Below are positions 12,701 through 24,700 of a stretch of 64,000 nucleotides of DNA, one piece after another. The stretch is taken from assembly GCA_934047225.1 (NCBI GenBank), contig OW204005.1:20406396-20470395 (forward strand). Reading direction: 5' to 3'. Each line of letters opens with the position of its first letter. Position 1 is the first letter of the stretch. The position numbers and the translations under genes were made by a program. This DNA is from Ypsolopha sequella (Eukaryota > Arthropoda > Insecta > Lepidoptera > Ypsolophidae). The notes under the pieces are model-generated. The model was not told the DNA's origin. It made no database searches and saw only the letters and a program-made list of their open reading frames with translations.

Positions 12701-15700
12701 ACGCAATATTATTCGGTAGATGTAGATAAGGTAATGATTTTATATAGTATTTGACATGAGTGTGAGAGTGTGGATGTTGAAATATCAGTGTGGATAATAT
12801 TAATATATACATTATATGTATTATTATTTAAATATATGAGAAGATGGACACAGAAAATCGTGTAAAGTAATTTACGGAGAGAAAAAAAAAATTTAAGACT
12901 TTATTGAACTGTCACAATAAGAGACTCTATATTGTAGTAATTCTGGGTAAAGAGCCAATATTTTGTTGTTGTCTTACAAGCGTGACGTGTCATTGGATAT
13001 AATCTCTAGTATTTTATTTAACTTATTGTAGACAAATGGTCCTAGAAATGAAAAGAAACGTTGGGCAAAGGAAGTTGTACACCATTCTGCTTTAAAAACC
13101 AAGTCATTTCTTCTTTTATTTATATGCAAATCTAAGTCAAACGAGGATTTTGAATGTTGTTTAAATATTAATTGCTGAATATATAGTTGACGAATAGTAA
13201 GAACTTTACATTCGCTATACAATAACTCGGTGGGGTATTTACAAGGCTTAAATGACATCACTTTTAATATTGATCTTTGGGCTCTCTCGAGTTTGAGTAA
13301 TTTTGTCTTGCAGGCACCACCCCAGGCAAGAATACAGTAGTTAAGGATTGACTGACCAAGTAAAAGGTATACTGTTTTTAAAAGATCATGAGAGGCTATG
13401 TGACGCAAAGTCTTAAAAAGAAATATGAGTGTTCGTGCTCTGACGGTTAGAGCATCAATATGCGGTGTCCAGGTAAGTTTGTCGTCTAAAAGTACTCCAA
13501 GGTATTTAATAGTCGATACCCTCGTGAGATCTATGCAAGAGCAGTATTGAGAGTAGTTCAAAATGCAAGTGTGAGCCCGAAGTGTTATATTTCTGCGTTT
13601 GTTGTTTCTGATTGAGAAAGACAAAAACTTACTTTTATTCAGTTCAGGGAAAGTAAATTTTCTTGTAACCAGCACATATATAAACGTACATTGTAGATTT
13701 TAGTGAAATTTTAGTGAGCTGCCATGCTTATCGGGCACTCTACTGTGTGGGCCAGATTTGTGGAGCGTGGGGACCGGTATTGGCCCGCGGGCCGTAGTTT
13801 GTAGACTCCTGTTTTATAACATGTTTAAATAGTAAACAATCAGAACCAAATGCAATTAAAGGTGTAATTTTGGTTGTCTTTTAGTCGGCTGGGTGCAAAC
13901 TTATATTTATTTTGTTCGTTAATTTCTGTTTTGTCTGTCTGAGTATTCTGAGTGCAGTATTGCCATAACTCGTGGAAATTGAACGCCGTGGAAGTCTAAG
14001 TATAGAGAGTAAAAATAGTTAAAAGTTAAAAAGACCACTTAGAAGATGAAGAGCGCTAAGTGTTGGATTATTTCACAGTAGACTTTGAAGAAAATAAACT
14101 TGCAAATGTTCTATTTGCAAATTACCCAAATGAATGAATGCCGGGTTCATAAAATAACTAAGCCCATTTTTAGTAGGTTGTGGGTTGCAAATAAAATGAA
14201 AAAAATATCTCTATCGATTGGTGTTTTTAACTAACTATTTATTAAAAATTTCGAAGTAGCATCTACTTTTGCGTATTTCAAAATATAATAATTCCATGTT
14301 TTTACAAACATAAAATCACAAAGTCCAGTTGAATGAATAACTATATCCAGATACTTTCCATCCGTCCATCCATCAGCCTAGTTCGTCCACTGCTGGACAT
14401 AAGCCTTTCCAGGACTTTGCCACTCCCGACGGTCATCCTCGAAGAATTGCCCATACTCACACACGCTGGGCAGGCGGGTTGGTGATCGCGGTGCCAGAAC
14501 CCTCGCAGCAGTGACGCATCAGTCTGTTCCATATAAGGCCCGGCTATAAGGGATAGATATACCGCCATCCATCGGTCCCAGGTATGGTGGGCCTCCTAGT
14601 TTGTTGCCTGAGAGCTGTCCTCTTACTGTCCCCCGAATTACTTCGAGGGGGTCTCCAAGTAAGATGGTGGTACCTCCACAGTCAAGTCCGGCATCAGCTC
14701 TACCACCTTGTAAAGATTCCAGAGACTTTAGAAAGAAATAACTAAGCCCTTCAAGATTTTTGTCAAGTTCTAGCTACTAGCAATATCGATAAACGAAATG
14801 TCAAAGCTGATTTTTTTTTTTCCTGGGCATAAAAGAAACTTATGATGATGTGTTTCTTTTATTCCTAAGACAATAAGTTTATTTGATGAGTTAAAATAAA
14901 ATTACAAAGATATTATTTTTTTTGTAAAATGGATTTAGTTATTTTATGGACTGCAGGCTATGAGCTTGAGGCGGACCGCATTAATTGCGGACCAAAAATG
15001 CTAAAAACTACTCAAAAATGCGTATGTGCACCTGAGTAGATTCTGCCACCACCAGTGAAGTGTGAGGCGGCTAACTATGAAAATTTCCAGGGTCTGTACT
15101 CCAACTTATACAAGGGATATCAATTTAATCGAAGGTTAATTAATCGTGTCTAAAAATTTTTCAATAATATCAGGCTGATTTACGTTAGTACCAACAAAGC
15201 GAACGTAGGTATTAGGGCCCTACTTGTTTTTTATCAGTTTTTTTTTGCTGATTGTACAAAATGCTCCAGGTGGCGGCCAGCAAACCCTGTTTATTTTGAT
15301 GTAGTTTTTTTTCTACACAACGACGAATTGGTCACGTCTTGTTACTCGGTACAAAAGGTTACCGACTGTACGCCCATAGTCTATATATCTAGTCAAGGAG
15401 TCACTTCTGTTAAATTGAAATACAAAAATTGACGTGTCAATGAATACAAATAATTTTCGAGATGTCAGATGAAATAAATAAAATTACCAAAATATTATTG
15501 TTTGTGAACAAACAACACTTAAGCACAAAAAAAACCCAAACGAAGCTGTGAATTGAATTTTATTCGTAAAATCTAATCTTTATTTAGATTTTGAGATAAA
15601 TGAGTAGAAACAATAATTTATTATTGCCTACCCAGGCGGTCAGTCACCAGTCAGTTGTTCGACAGACAGAGTTCGGAGAACAATAAAACATCTGGACTGG

Positions 15701-18700
15701 TGTTTCCTAGCATCAAAGGGACGATCGGTCGCGCTCGCACAATGTCAAAAACAAAACATTTGGCTTACCATTTTTTGTCTAACCGACTTTCTCCAGAAAC
15801 AAAAATACTAAATATATGCACTTGCGTATTATTATTTTTATACTCCCCGACGCACATCCACTTCCGGATTCAGCCTACTAAATGTTGTCTCGCTCACTTG
15901 CATTGAATTTCAATAGTAACTAACCGATATTCTCCAACATAATATTACAGAGAGCAGCCTTAGTTCAAATAAAAATGTTGGTTTGAGACAGCAGCCGAGT
16001 ATTACGCAGCAAGTAATTTTATCCAAACGATATTGAAAGATGTTGAATATCGGGTCTGATGCTAAAGATGCAAGCTCATCATTTTCTACAAGTAAAAAAG
16101 ATACATTAAATATTTATTTCAAGAATTTGAGTTCATTGACGAATTTGCTCGGACGCTTTACAATTCTAACTGGGATATTGGCATAGGGTTGTCATCTCCT
16201 AATTTTGAAAACCAGGATTTGAAAGCGGAAATACAATATGGTTTAACAGGACAATATGGTTTAAAAACAGAATGCAGTATAAGAGCGGTAGTTAGATTAC
16301 TAGTAGGTCATTAACATTAAGGTGGATGGTCTAAGGAAATTCTCATACAAACTTGTGTAATCCATAGTACGAAAGTTGTAAATAGCAAAATTAGGCTGTA
16401 AACACACTGTGTTTGTAACAAACTGATTATTCACAAGTATAAAATAAAGAAAAAGTAACAGAACGAAATAACAATACTTCTGTCGTCGTTATTGGTTCCC
16501 TCAAGTTTGTATGAAGATTGTCTTGGACCATCCACCCTAAGCTAACAGCGACTTTAATTTAATTTTTTAAAAGTGTCAGCTGTAAAAAAAATATTACGAA
16601 TCTTATCACGGACATTTAGGGCGAATAGTCTTTAAAGATTTAATTTTTGTAATCAAACTGAAAATAAAAACGAAATTTTATACGTGGATATAAAACCTAG
16701 AAAGCAACTTTTGAACAAAAAAAAGAAATGGAAATAGCTATTGAAATATAGGAATTATGAACTCATGAATCTTTAAGAAAATTTCGGCAATTTCATAGTT
16801 ATGACCTATTATTAATTACGCAATGAAAACAGTGCAAATGAAACTTAGCTATACCAACTACAATTTCCAATAATGTATTTTCAATTAAATTATATAAGAA
16901 ATTACCATTATTATAATTAAACGGCTCCTTGTTATTAGGTAGCTTTAATTCTTTTTAACAATTTGTTGATGAAACGTACGATAAGCGCTTGTAGTGGTGC
17001 GCGAACTTTAAAACCCTTAATGTTTACAGGATGCTTTAAAAATTCAGGACGCTACTTAAAATCTATCCAGGATACTTCAGAACACCTAAAAAACCAGGAC
17101 ATGTCCTGGGGAAACAGGACGTTTGGCAACCCTATATTAGCATATCAGAATCCGTTGAATTACTGGTACACGAATATATTCACTTCATATTACTAATATC
17201 TTAGCAAATATTACAAATATATCAGTTACATCTCTATCCATAACAAATGAATTTACCAGAAAACTATACATTTTCTCGGAGATATAAAATTTGTACAAAA
17301 ATGTACATAATTAGGCCTTTCTAAAACGGGTCATAACTACCCCAAATATATAGTTTTGAAAAAGCCTCAAGTTGGTGTGCACTTTTTTAACAAACTTTGA
17401 ATCAAATTTTTCGGGGCAATTTGAATGATACAAAATTATTTTTTGGTTGTACATAATTGTACAAAATTCAAAGTACGCGAATGTATAAAAAGTTTTCATT
17501 TTCAGAGATAGTGCACTCCAGGGTCAAGTTGTAGTGCACTTTTTTACAAAACTTCAAATGAAAACTGTGACGTAATTAGAGGGATACAAAATTATTTTTT
17601 TGCTGTACATAATTGTACAAAATGTGTACAATATTATAGGCACATTAAATTGTCATATATCTATAAGTGCACTACAACTTGAAGGACCTCCAGTTCAGTT
17701 GTGTAAACAAATAAGGCGGTACCTTTGTTTTTATGACTCCGAACAATAGCGTGGCTAAGTAAAGCTTTTGCCTACTTTCCATATTCAGAACGCCTGCGTC
17801 ATTCAGGAAAGGTGTTACGTGTGACCGAGGAGGAATTTTAAAACAAAATCGCGGGCAAGCATTCTGAATTCTTTGTAAGAGACGTTGGGACTTTTTGTAA
17901 ATGCAAGCGCCATAAACATTGATACAGTAACCCAATCTAGACAAAATGAGCGTTTCACACAATGTCACTCGGATATCGACACTAAGGAATTGTCAAACAT
18001 TATAAAGTACTTCATAAGTCTGTAAAAACTATTGCGTACCAGTTCAGTGATATAATCTTCGAAGTGGAGATGTTCATCCATAATAAGACCTAAATTCTTT
18101 GCTGCAGAGACTCTTTCAATGGGCTGTCCCTTTATAAGAATTTTGGATGTTTTAGGCTGATTGTACTAACTTTTTTTTAAATCCCAAACTTTGATTTTGC
18201 AGGATTTAAAGAAAGACAGTTCTTTTCAACCCATTCAGAGATATTATTTAAATCATTGTTAATACTGTCTACTGTTGAAGCTAAGTTAGTACAATCCGTA
18301 GAAAGATATATTTGTAAATCATCGGCATAAAGATGAAATTTGCAAGATGATATCGAGTGAACTAAATCAGCGCTGTACAAGATAAACAATAAAGGGCCGA
18401 GAATTGAGCCTTGGGGAACTCCCCTATCTACAAGGTGTGGATGTGAGGATATTGATGCATCACCAGACTTAAGTATGACCTGTAGATATCTATCAGAGAA
18501 ATAGCTATCAAACCATTTGACAGTACTAGCATCAAATCCATAATACGATAGTTTGGAAATCATCAAAGGGGTATTAATACAATCAAACGTCCTGGAAAAG
18601 TCAAGCAGAGTGAGAATAGTACCTTCACCAGTGGGTCTACCGCGTAATTCTCATTTTCATCAACATCAACTTGAGATTGAAATTTGTCGTGCGTGCGACG

Positions 18701-21700
18701 ACGCCCGCCTAACATGCCATCTCTTTTGCACGCGTTGAATTTCGCGTGCATTTGCTTGAAGTTGATACAAATGAGAATTACGCGGTAGAGCCCCAGCATC
18801 TTGAGAGGATAATATATTGTCAAAAACGTCGAGAAGAGCTGTGTTAATTTAATACCATAACCTTTTCTAAAGCCTGACTGATTTGTGGGTAAAATTTCAT
18901 TGTTTTCACAAAAAGCTGAAACCTGATCATAGACAACATTTTCTAGGATTTTTGATAGACATGATAAAGTACATTTTATAGAATAAGGTGAGGCGTAACG
19001 TCGTCGCGTAAACGTTTTCACTCGCCCAGATGAAGGCAGTCTAAATCTGCTGAAACTGGTCGGCTTTCCCGATCATAACACGTATTGAATTGAGCCGTTT
19101 TTATATAAATCAAAAATACATTTTATTTAAAATTATTAACAATATACCTTATATTGCACAATTTTTTATATAGGTAAGGTATCTAATCTAAGGTATCTAT
19201 CTAAGGTACCTTGGTATAAACCAATCTTGGTTTATTGATTTTTGTTTGATGTGTAAAATTAATTTTAGAGCCATTTTTCATTTAAATAAAACTTGTATAA
19301 TTTCATTTGTTCATATTTATTTATTATATTGTAATTTTATTGCTTTACATAGTTTTCCATTTAAAATCAAACATTATGTTTAGGGGACCATCTCAACAAA
19401 TTTACTCTCTAGTCTCTAGCATATAAAGGGCAAAAATTCAATTGCTCCTGCACCGCGCCCTTGTCTACTAGGAGACATACCTACTTAGTTCAATAGAAGA
19501 CCTATAGCACAGTAGAGAAAAGTAACAGTGTTACGTCTGTTATCCTTGAAAGATCGCTCGGTAGACGCACGCATTAGGGCTGCCCACATAAATGCGCGGG
19601 AGTTGGGTGGCGTCTCACACTCTCCGTGTCCGTACTTAACTGCATCGCACCTAGTGTTGTAAAGTAACGTAATTTTACCAAAAAACACTCGTAAAATACG
19701 GAAATTTTACGGTCATATTTATAGATTACCGTAAAATTACCGTCGAATTATGATATTTTAAATTTTGATTTCTTTTAAATCCCACGCACGTATAGTTGCA
19801 AAATAATCACGCGACGCCAGTGTTGGCTTTTTAGCCACTTTGTGGCTAGATCTAGCGGATTTCCATCGGTTTTAGCCAAAAAATAATTAATTTTCGTTCC
19901 AAAGCAGCGCCCGAATGCACCCCGCAATGCCCCGCACCGCAAAGACTACTCGCGTTCGCACGAAGCGGCAACGTCGCATCAGCATGGCATGCACTGCACG
20001 TTTGCACCCTTTGACTAATTTAGTCAAAATAGTCAAAGTTTGCACCGCATCCGCATTCCGCATGCATGGATATAGGATTGGTGGTTTGGCTACTTGAGAT
20101 ATGCAAGTATACGAAATTTGAGCTGAATCGACCGTCAAACATGACATAAATAAAATGCAAGTTAAATAAGCTTATAAAAACGATTAAACCTATATATTCT
20201 TATCATAATAGATACCCTTATGATGACACATTATGTGGTACGATACAAGTTCGTATAATACAGTTTTTACGAAATTTTACCGTATCTTACGTAAAATATC
20301 GTTTTTTACCAAAAGTTACCGTATTTTACAGTACGTTTCAAATACCAAGGCCCCATTGCACTTTAGACGATCATTAGGCGTTAACAATAGGATTAGTGAT
20401 AACAAAAGGTAAAGTACGTTTACCAGCGTAATTTTACGGCTTTGCATCGCTAATCGCACCCCTACTACTGAGGTATGCCGAGATTTCGAAGCACGCGGCC
20501 TTTTTATATGAAGACATATTGCTGTTATTTCTCTCTACTCTACCTCCAGCTAGCCTAACATGGCCAGCGTTTAACACCTATTATTAACACCTTTTGACAC
20601 AATAAAACACCATATTCCATGTGTTTAATGTCAAATTGAGCTGTCAAAAGGTGTTTAGAGGGTGTTAAGGGAATCATTGAGTTAGCGGCCGCGGCCGCGA
20701 TAGGTACAGATCGTTCACAGTTATTTTACCTCTAGGCTGATCGAAAATGTTTCTTAAGTATTGGACATAGAACAGCTGTCAGAGGTGAAATACCTGTGAA
20801 CAGTCTGTATTTGAAAAAAACTATCGTCTTATTCCTGCTGCGCGGCGCACTTGCAAGCGAGTCGCCCCGCGCGCTTCCCGCAACCTTATTCTGTGAGGCG
20901 TCCGTATTCTGGTAATGTAAAGAGGTGCGATTGTGTAAGGTTGGTCATAGATGATAAATCTATACCATTGTCAATGATCGTGTAGGGCAAATTCGAACTG
21001 TGTAAAACTGTCCATAAAATGAAGACCGAAAAGTAACCGAAGGTTTAGAAATGACCGATGGTTTAAAAAATGCGAAATGAAATTGCGTTTTATTGTGTAC
21101 TACCTACGTAAAATGAAATTTGATAACTTATTTACTTTAAAATTATGTCAAACACAAAAATAATAGATCTTTTTGATTACATTTTTTAAATCCACCACAA
21201 AAATTAATTTTTATAATTTAAAACATAGAATTCAATCGAAACTTATCTCCATGCAACTCGTATAACCAAACGCAACAATTGAAGGAAAACCGAGTTTCAG
21301 CTGCTCGACCCCAGGTGGTGGCATGAGTTTACTACTACTCAACAGTATATGTAGTTGAAGAGCTTGACACGGGATTACTTTTTTTACTAGATGTGATGTC
21401 TGAAAGAGACAGCGCTATATCTTATCGTATTATTTGTCTTCGTCCGAGTTTTGTAGTTATAATAACGCGTCATAGTTTCGAATCAATTCAAGTGTCAAGT
21501 CAACTGCAACTGCAAAATATTTTTGAATCGGTCGGTGTTTTATTTTATAGTATGTTTCTTTATTATATTAGTATGACGAAATAGCAACCGAACCAAAATA
21601 CAAAAACCGGCCAAGTGCGAGTCGGACTCGCGCACGAAGGGTTCCGTACCATTATATATAAAAACAGCGAAAAAACATGTTTGTTGTATGGGAGCCCCCT

Positions 21701-24700
21701 TAAATATTTATTTTATTCTGTTTTTCAGTATTTGTTGTTATAGCGGCAACAGAAATACATCATCTGTGAAAATTTCAACTGTCTTACTATCACGGTTCAT
21801 GAGATACAGCCTGTTGACAGACGGACAGACAGACGGACAGCGGAGTCTAAGTAATAGGGTCCCGTTGGTTACCCTTTGGGTACGGAACCCTAAAAAGTAA
21901 GAAAAAATATTTTAATCTGTGGCCGAACTGCCCTAAGCCTTTTCATAATATCTTTCCTACAAAAATATAACCCCAAACTGTGTTCATATAAAAAACAATT
22001 CTTATTTCTGTGCCAAAGCCAAGGGTTTTGACTAAAAAGCTCCACAATTTTAATTTATTGAACATCATTTATTGATTTTAATGGTAGAATAAAAATTGTT
22101 TTACCTAATTTTATTCCAAAATAATCAAAAACACTTACCGTTAAACGATTGTCATAGACAACAAGTCGCCGCAATCATTTGACATTAGCGATGAACTAAC
22201 AAAATCTTAGACAATTCGAATTATCTGTCAATCTTAACAAATCATTCACTCATTGTCTAAAATAACAATACAAATCGTAAAGCATCTATGAATACCATAG
22301 ACAATTCAAATTGGCCGTTTGACAAGTGAAATGATTAGTTTTAAGCTATCAAATGAATACGATTTCATGACTATTTTCTTACACAATCGCACCTCTGATT
22401 TTCATGTTTAGTTTATGAGTTTAGCGAAAGAATCATTAATTAGAGTAAAATAATAACACATGTTATATACGTAAATAAATCCAAAATTTGGGTTGATTGG
22501 TTGTTTAGTAAGACTAATTGAACGGGCAAAGTTAGGCAGATATTTAAATTTATTTGTAGCGTATTTGGATATTTATTTGTAGCTCTTCTGGAAGGATGGG
22601 TTTTTTGTGCGAAATTTTTCTGATCTGTGCAGAGGTGTATATATTGTATGTAGAGCATGTGTGTAGAGTGTAAGGCGTTCATGTAGTTAACCATAATCAT
22701 GTTGCTTCTGATTATTGATGGTATTGCACTGAGGGCAATTTTTGGTATCAGCCCTTTCGGTGCTGCACCAATTTCCAAACATTTTCCTAAAAATTGTAAA
22801 TGGGTATAATATTGGGAAAGTTTGGCTGTTATATTTTTTATTTTATTTACGATTTCCTTCATTTACGTTAAAATTTAAGTAAGAAGGTTCTAATTTGATT
22901 AACTGGCACGTTGCGAGTATTTATGTTCATCAAAATTATACTGACTTTGACAGAAGGCTGTAACAGATGATCAAGATTTTGGTATTTGTCAAAAATGCAC
23001 AAAGGAGCATATAACAATAATTAAAGATGTTTTTGAAACGTGGATACGCTATATTGAGACGGCAGTAAGAAGAACACAGTGTAACCTATATAGCACAAGA
23101 TTAGAGTCCATCAAACGAGCAGCAATAATTGTGTGGGTTCTGTTCCATATGCCTGCTTCAAGCAGTCCTCATCGAGTTACGTATTGATATTGGAGACCGT
23201 CAATAGCCCTCTGAAGAATGGAGAGAAATCCTTTGAGTCTCTGGCTGCCTTCGAATGTCTTGCGCACACAATGCACTGTATGAAATCAACTGCAGCTCTT
23301 GGGACAAATGCACGTGTGGTTGCGTCTCTGCAGTTTTTCAATTATGCACCTCGACGTGATTCTTCAATCTTTGTTGCATAAAATCTTTTTATTGTTGTTG
23401 CACTCGAAAAGAGTTATTCGTTCATAAGTTTATAATATAATCACATGTGCGAGTAATACTTTAATAAATATATAATATTGCCTCTATTGGCCTTTTATTT
23501 GTTTTTTATTTTGATTTATTTTATTTTTGACGTAAAGATTATATTTTATGCTCTGTACCTATTTGAGACCGAGGAGTCGTCGACCTTTATTTTGGTAAAC
23601 TCGCTTGGCTTTACCAGAACCGTAGTACTTTATTATTCTTTTATTACCCATTATTTACCATTTATTATTGTCTTCTACAATGTTAGTTTATTTAATAAAT
23701 GATACAGCAAACTAACCTAACCTCTTAGAATAATAACGCCTAGAAACCAAGTCCGCGCACAATAAGTGAAGCGAGTAAAACCAGGCCATATAGGCCTGGT
23801 TCGCCGGCCGGCCTGGTCAGTTCTCAAGGTCAGCCTTTGGTACTAACAACTCTCGGAAATTAAATTGAAAATGATGGTTTGTGCGGTCAATGGGTGTCAC
23901 AATACAACGGAAAAACATAATAAACACTATAACATCACATTCCACCTCTAAGTACTACAATTCACATTATAACTTAACGAAAAACATAAAATTAAACAGA
24001 AATAATCGTACGTAATCTTGGTAGACGCCATTGTATTAAAATGTTGCCAGTAAAAGAAAAAAAATATTCCCCAAATTAGTACTAATATACAAGGTGACTT
24101 TCGGTAAGTGGTCAGGACCAAGGTTCATTATTTCAATAAATAAAAATTTTTGGGGTTTTGTATACTAAATATTTTTGTTAAATGTTTGCTTATGTTATCT
24201 ATTTTACGTTGTTTTAATTTCTAAGTGGCGCGGCTTGTTGAACGGTATTTAAAAATTCGATTCTTTTATGAATCAAAAAATACAACATTTCGCAAATGCT
24301 GTCATCTAAGCGACAATTGTTTAGAAAACAGAGTTCCAAGGCCATTAGGTTGTTGTGGCGACCACTACGCGGCAAAGCTCGTTTCATTTTTTCAAATATA
24401 AGAGAAACGTAGTTACTCAACATGTTTTTTTATTCACCCCACCTGCCACATTTCAAGTTTATAGAATTGCTCCATAGTTCCGAAGATTCCCGCTCACACT
24501 TGAAATTCCATACATACATCACTACCGTATCAGACTACTCCTTCTACCCAAACAACCATGTCAGTGAGTCACTGTTTTGTAGTTCTATATAATATAATAT
24601 GTTAAATAATTTAAATACCGTTATATATTAATTCGTGCTTATATGGGCATATAATGTATACTGATTGCAACACTATAATAAACTGCGCTGTGTAATGTAT

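Larger units (their letters stand above)
10016..17689. mobile_element. Long-inverted-repeat DNA transposon, MULE-like, 9-bp target duplication
   Basis: Left arm 10016 to about 10600 and right arm about 16130-17689 (interrupted by a hAT) are inverted copies, identical over long stretches. The termini share GGTCC and AAGTTGTAGTGCAC. Flanks 10007-10015 and 17690-17698 are both CCAGTTCAG. Inverted repeats of more than 500 bp with a 9-bp duplication fit Mutator-like elements. No transposase is visible, so the class is inferred and the copy is non-autonomous. Each arm contains two tandem units of about 156 bp sharing TTGTACAATTATGTACA. The interior holds later insertions: hAT at 11881-13811, RTE tail at 14341, hAT at 16184. 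Confidence 0.75.

Noticed and set aside
20544..20565. Inverted near-match to 25600-25621 (CCATGTTAGGCTAGC) as element termini
   Set aside because: Short, internal to otherwise unrelated sequence, no duplication at the edges.
22970..23381. Host gene exon
   Set aside because: Frames break within 200 bases, no splice sites with matching phase, no family recognised; kept only as a low-confidence remnant.
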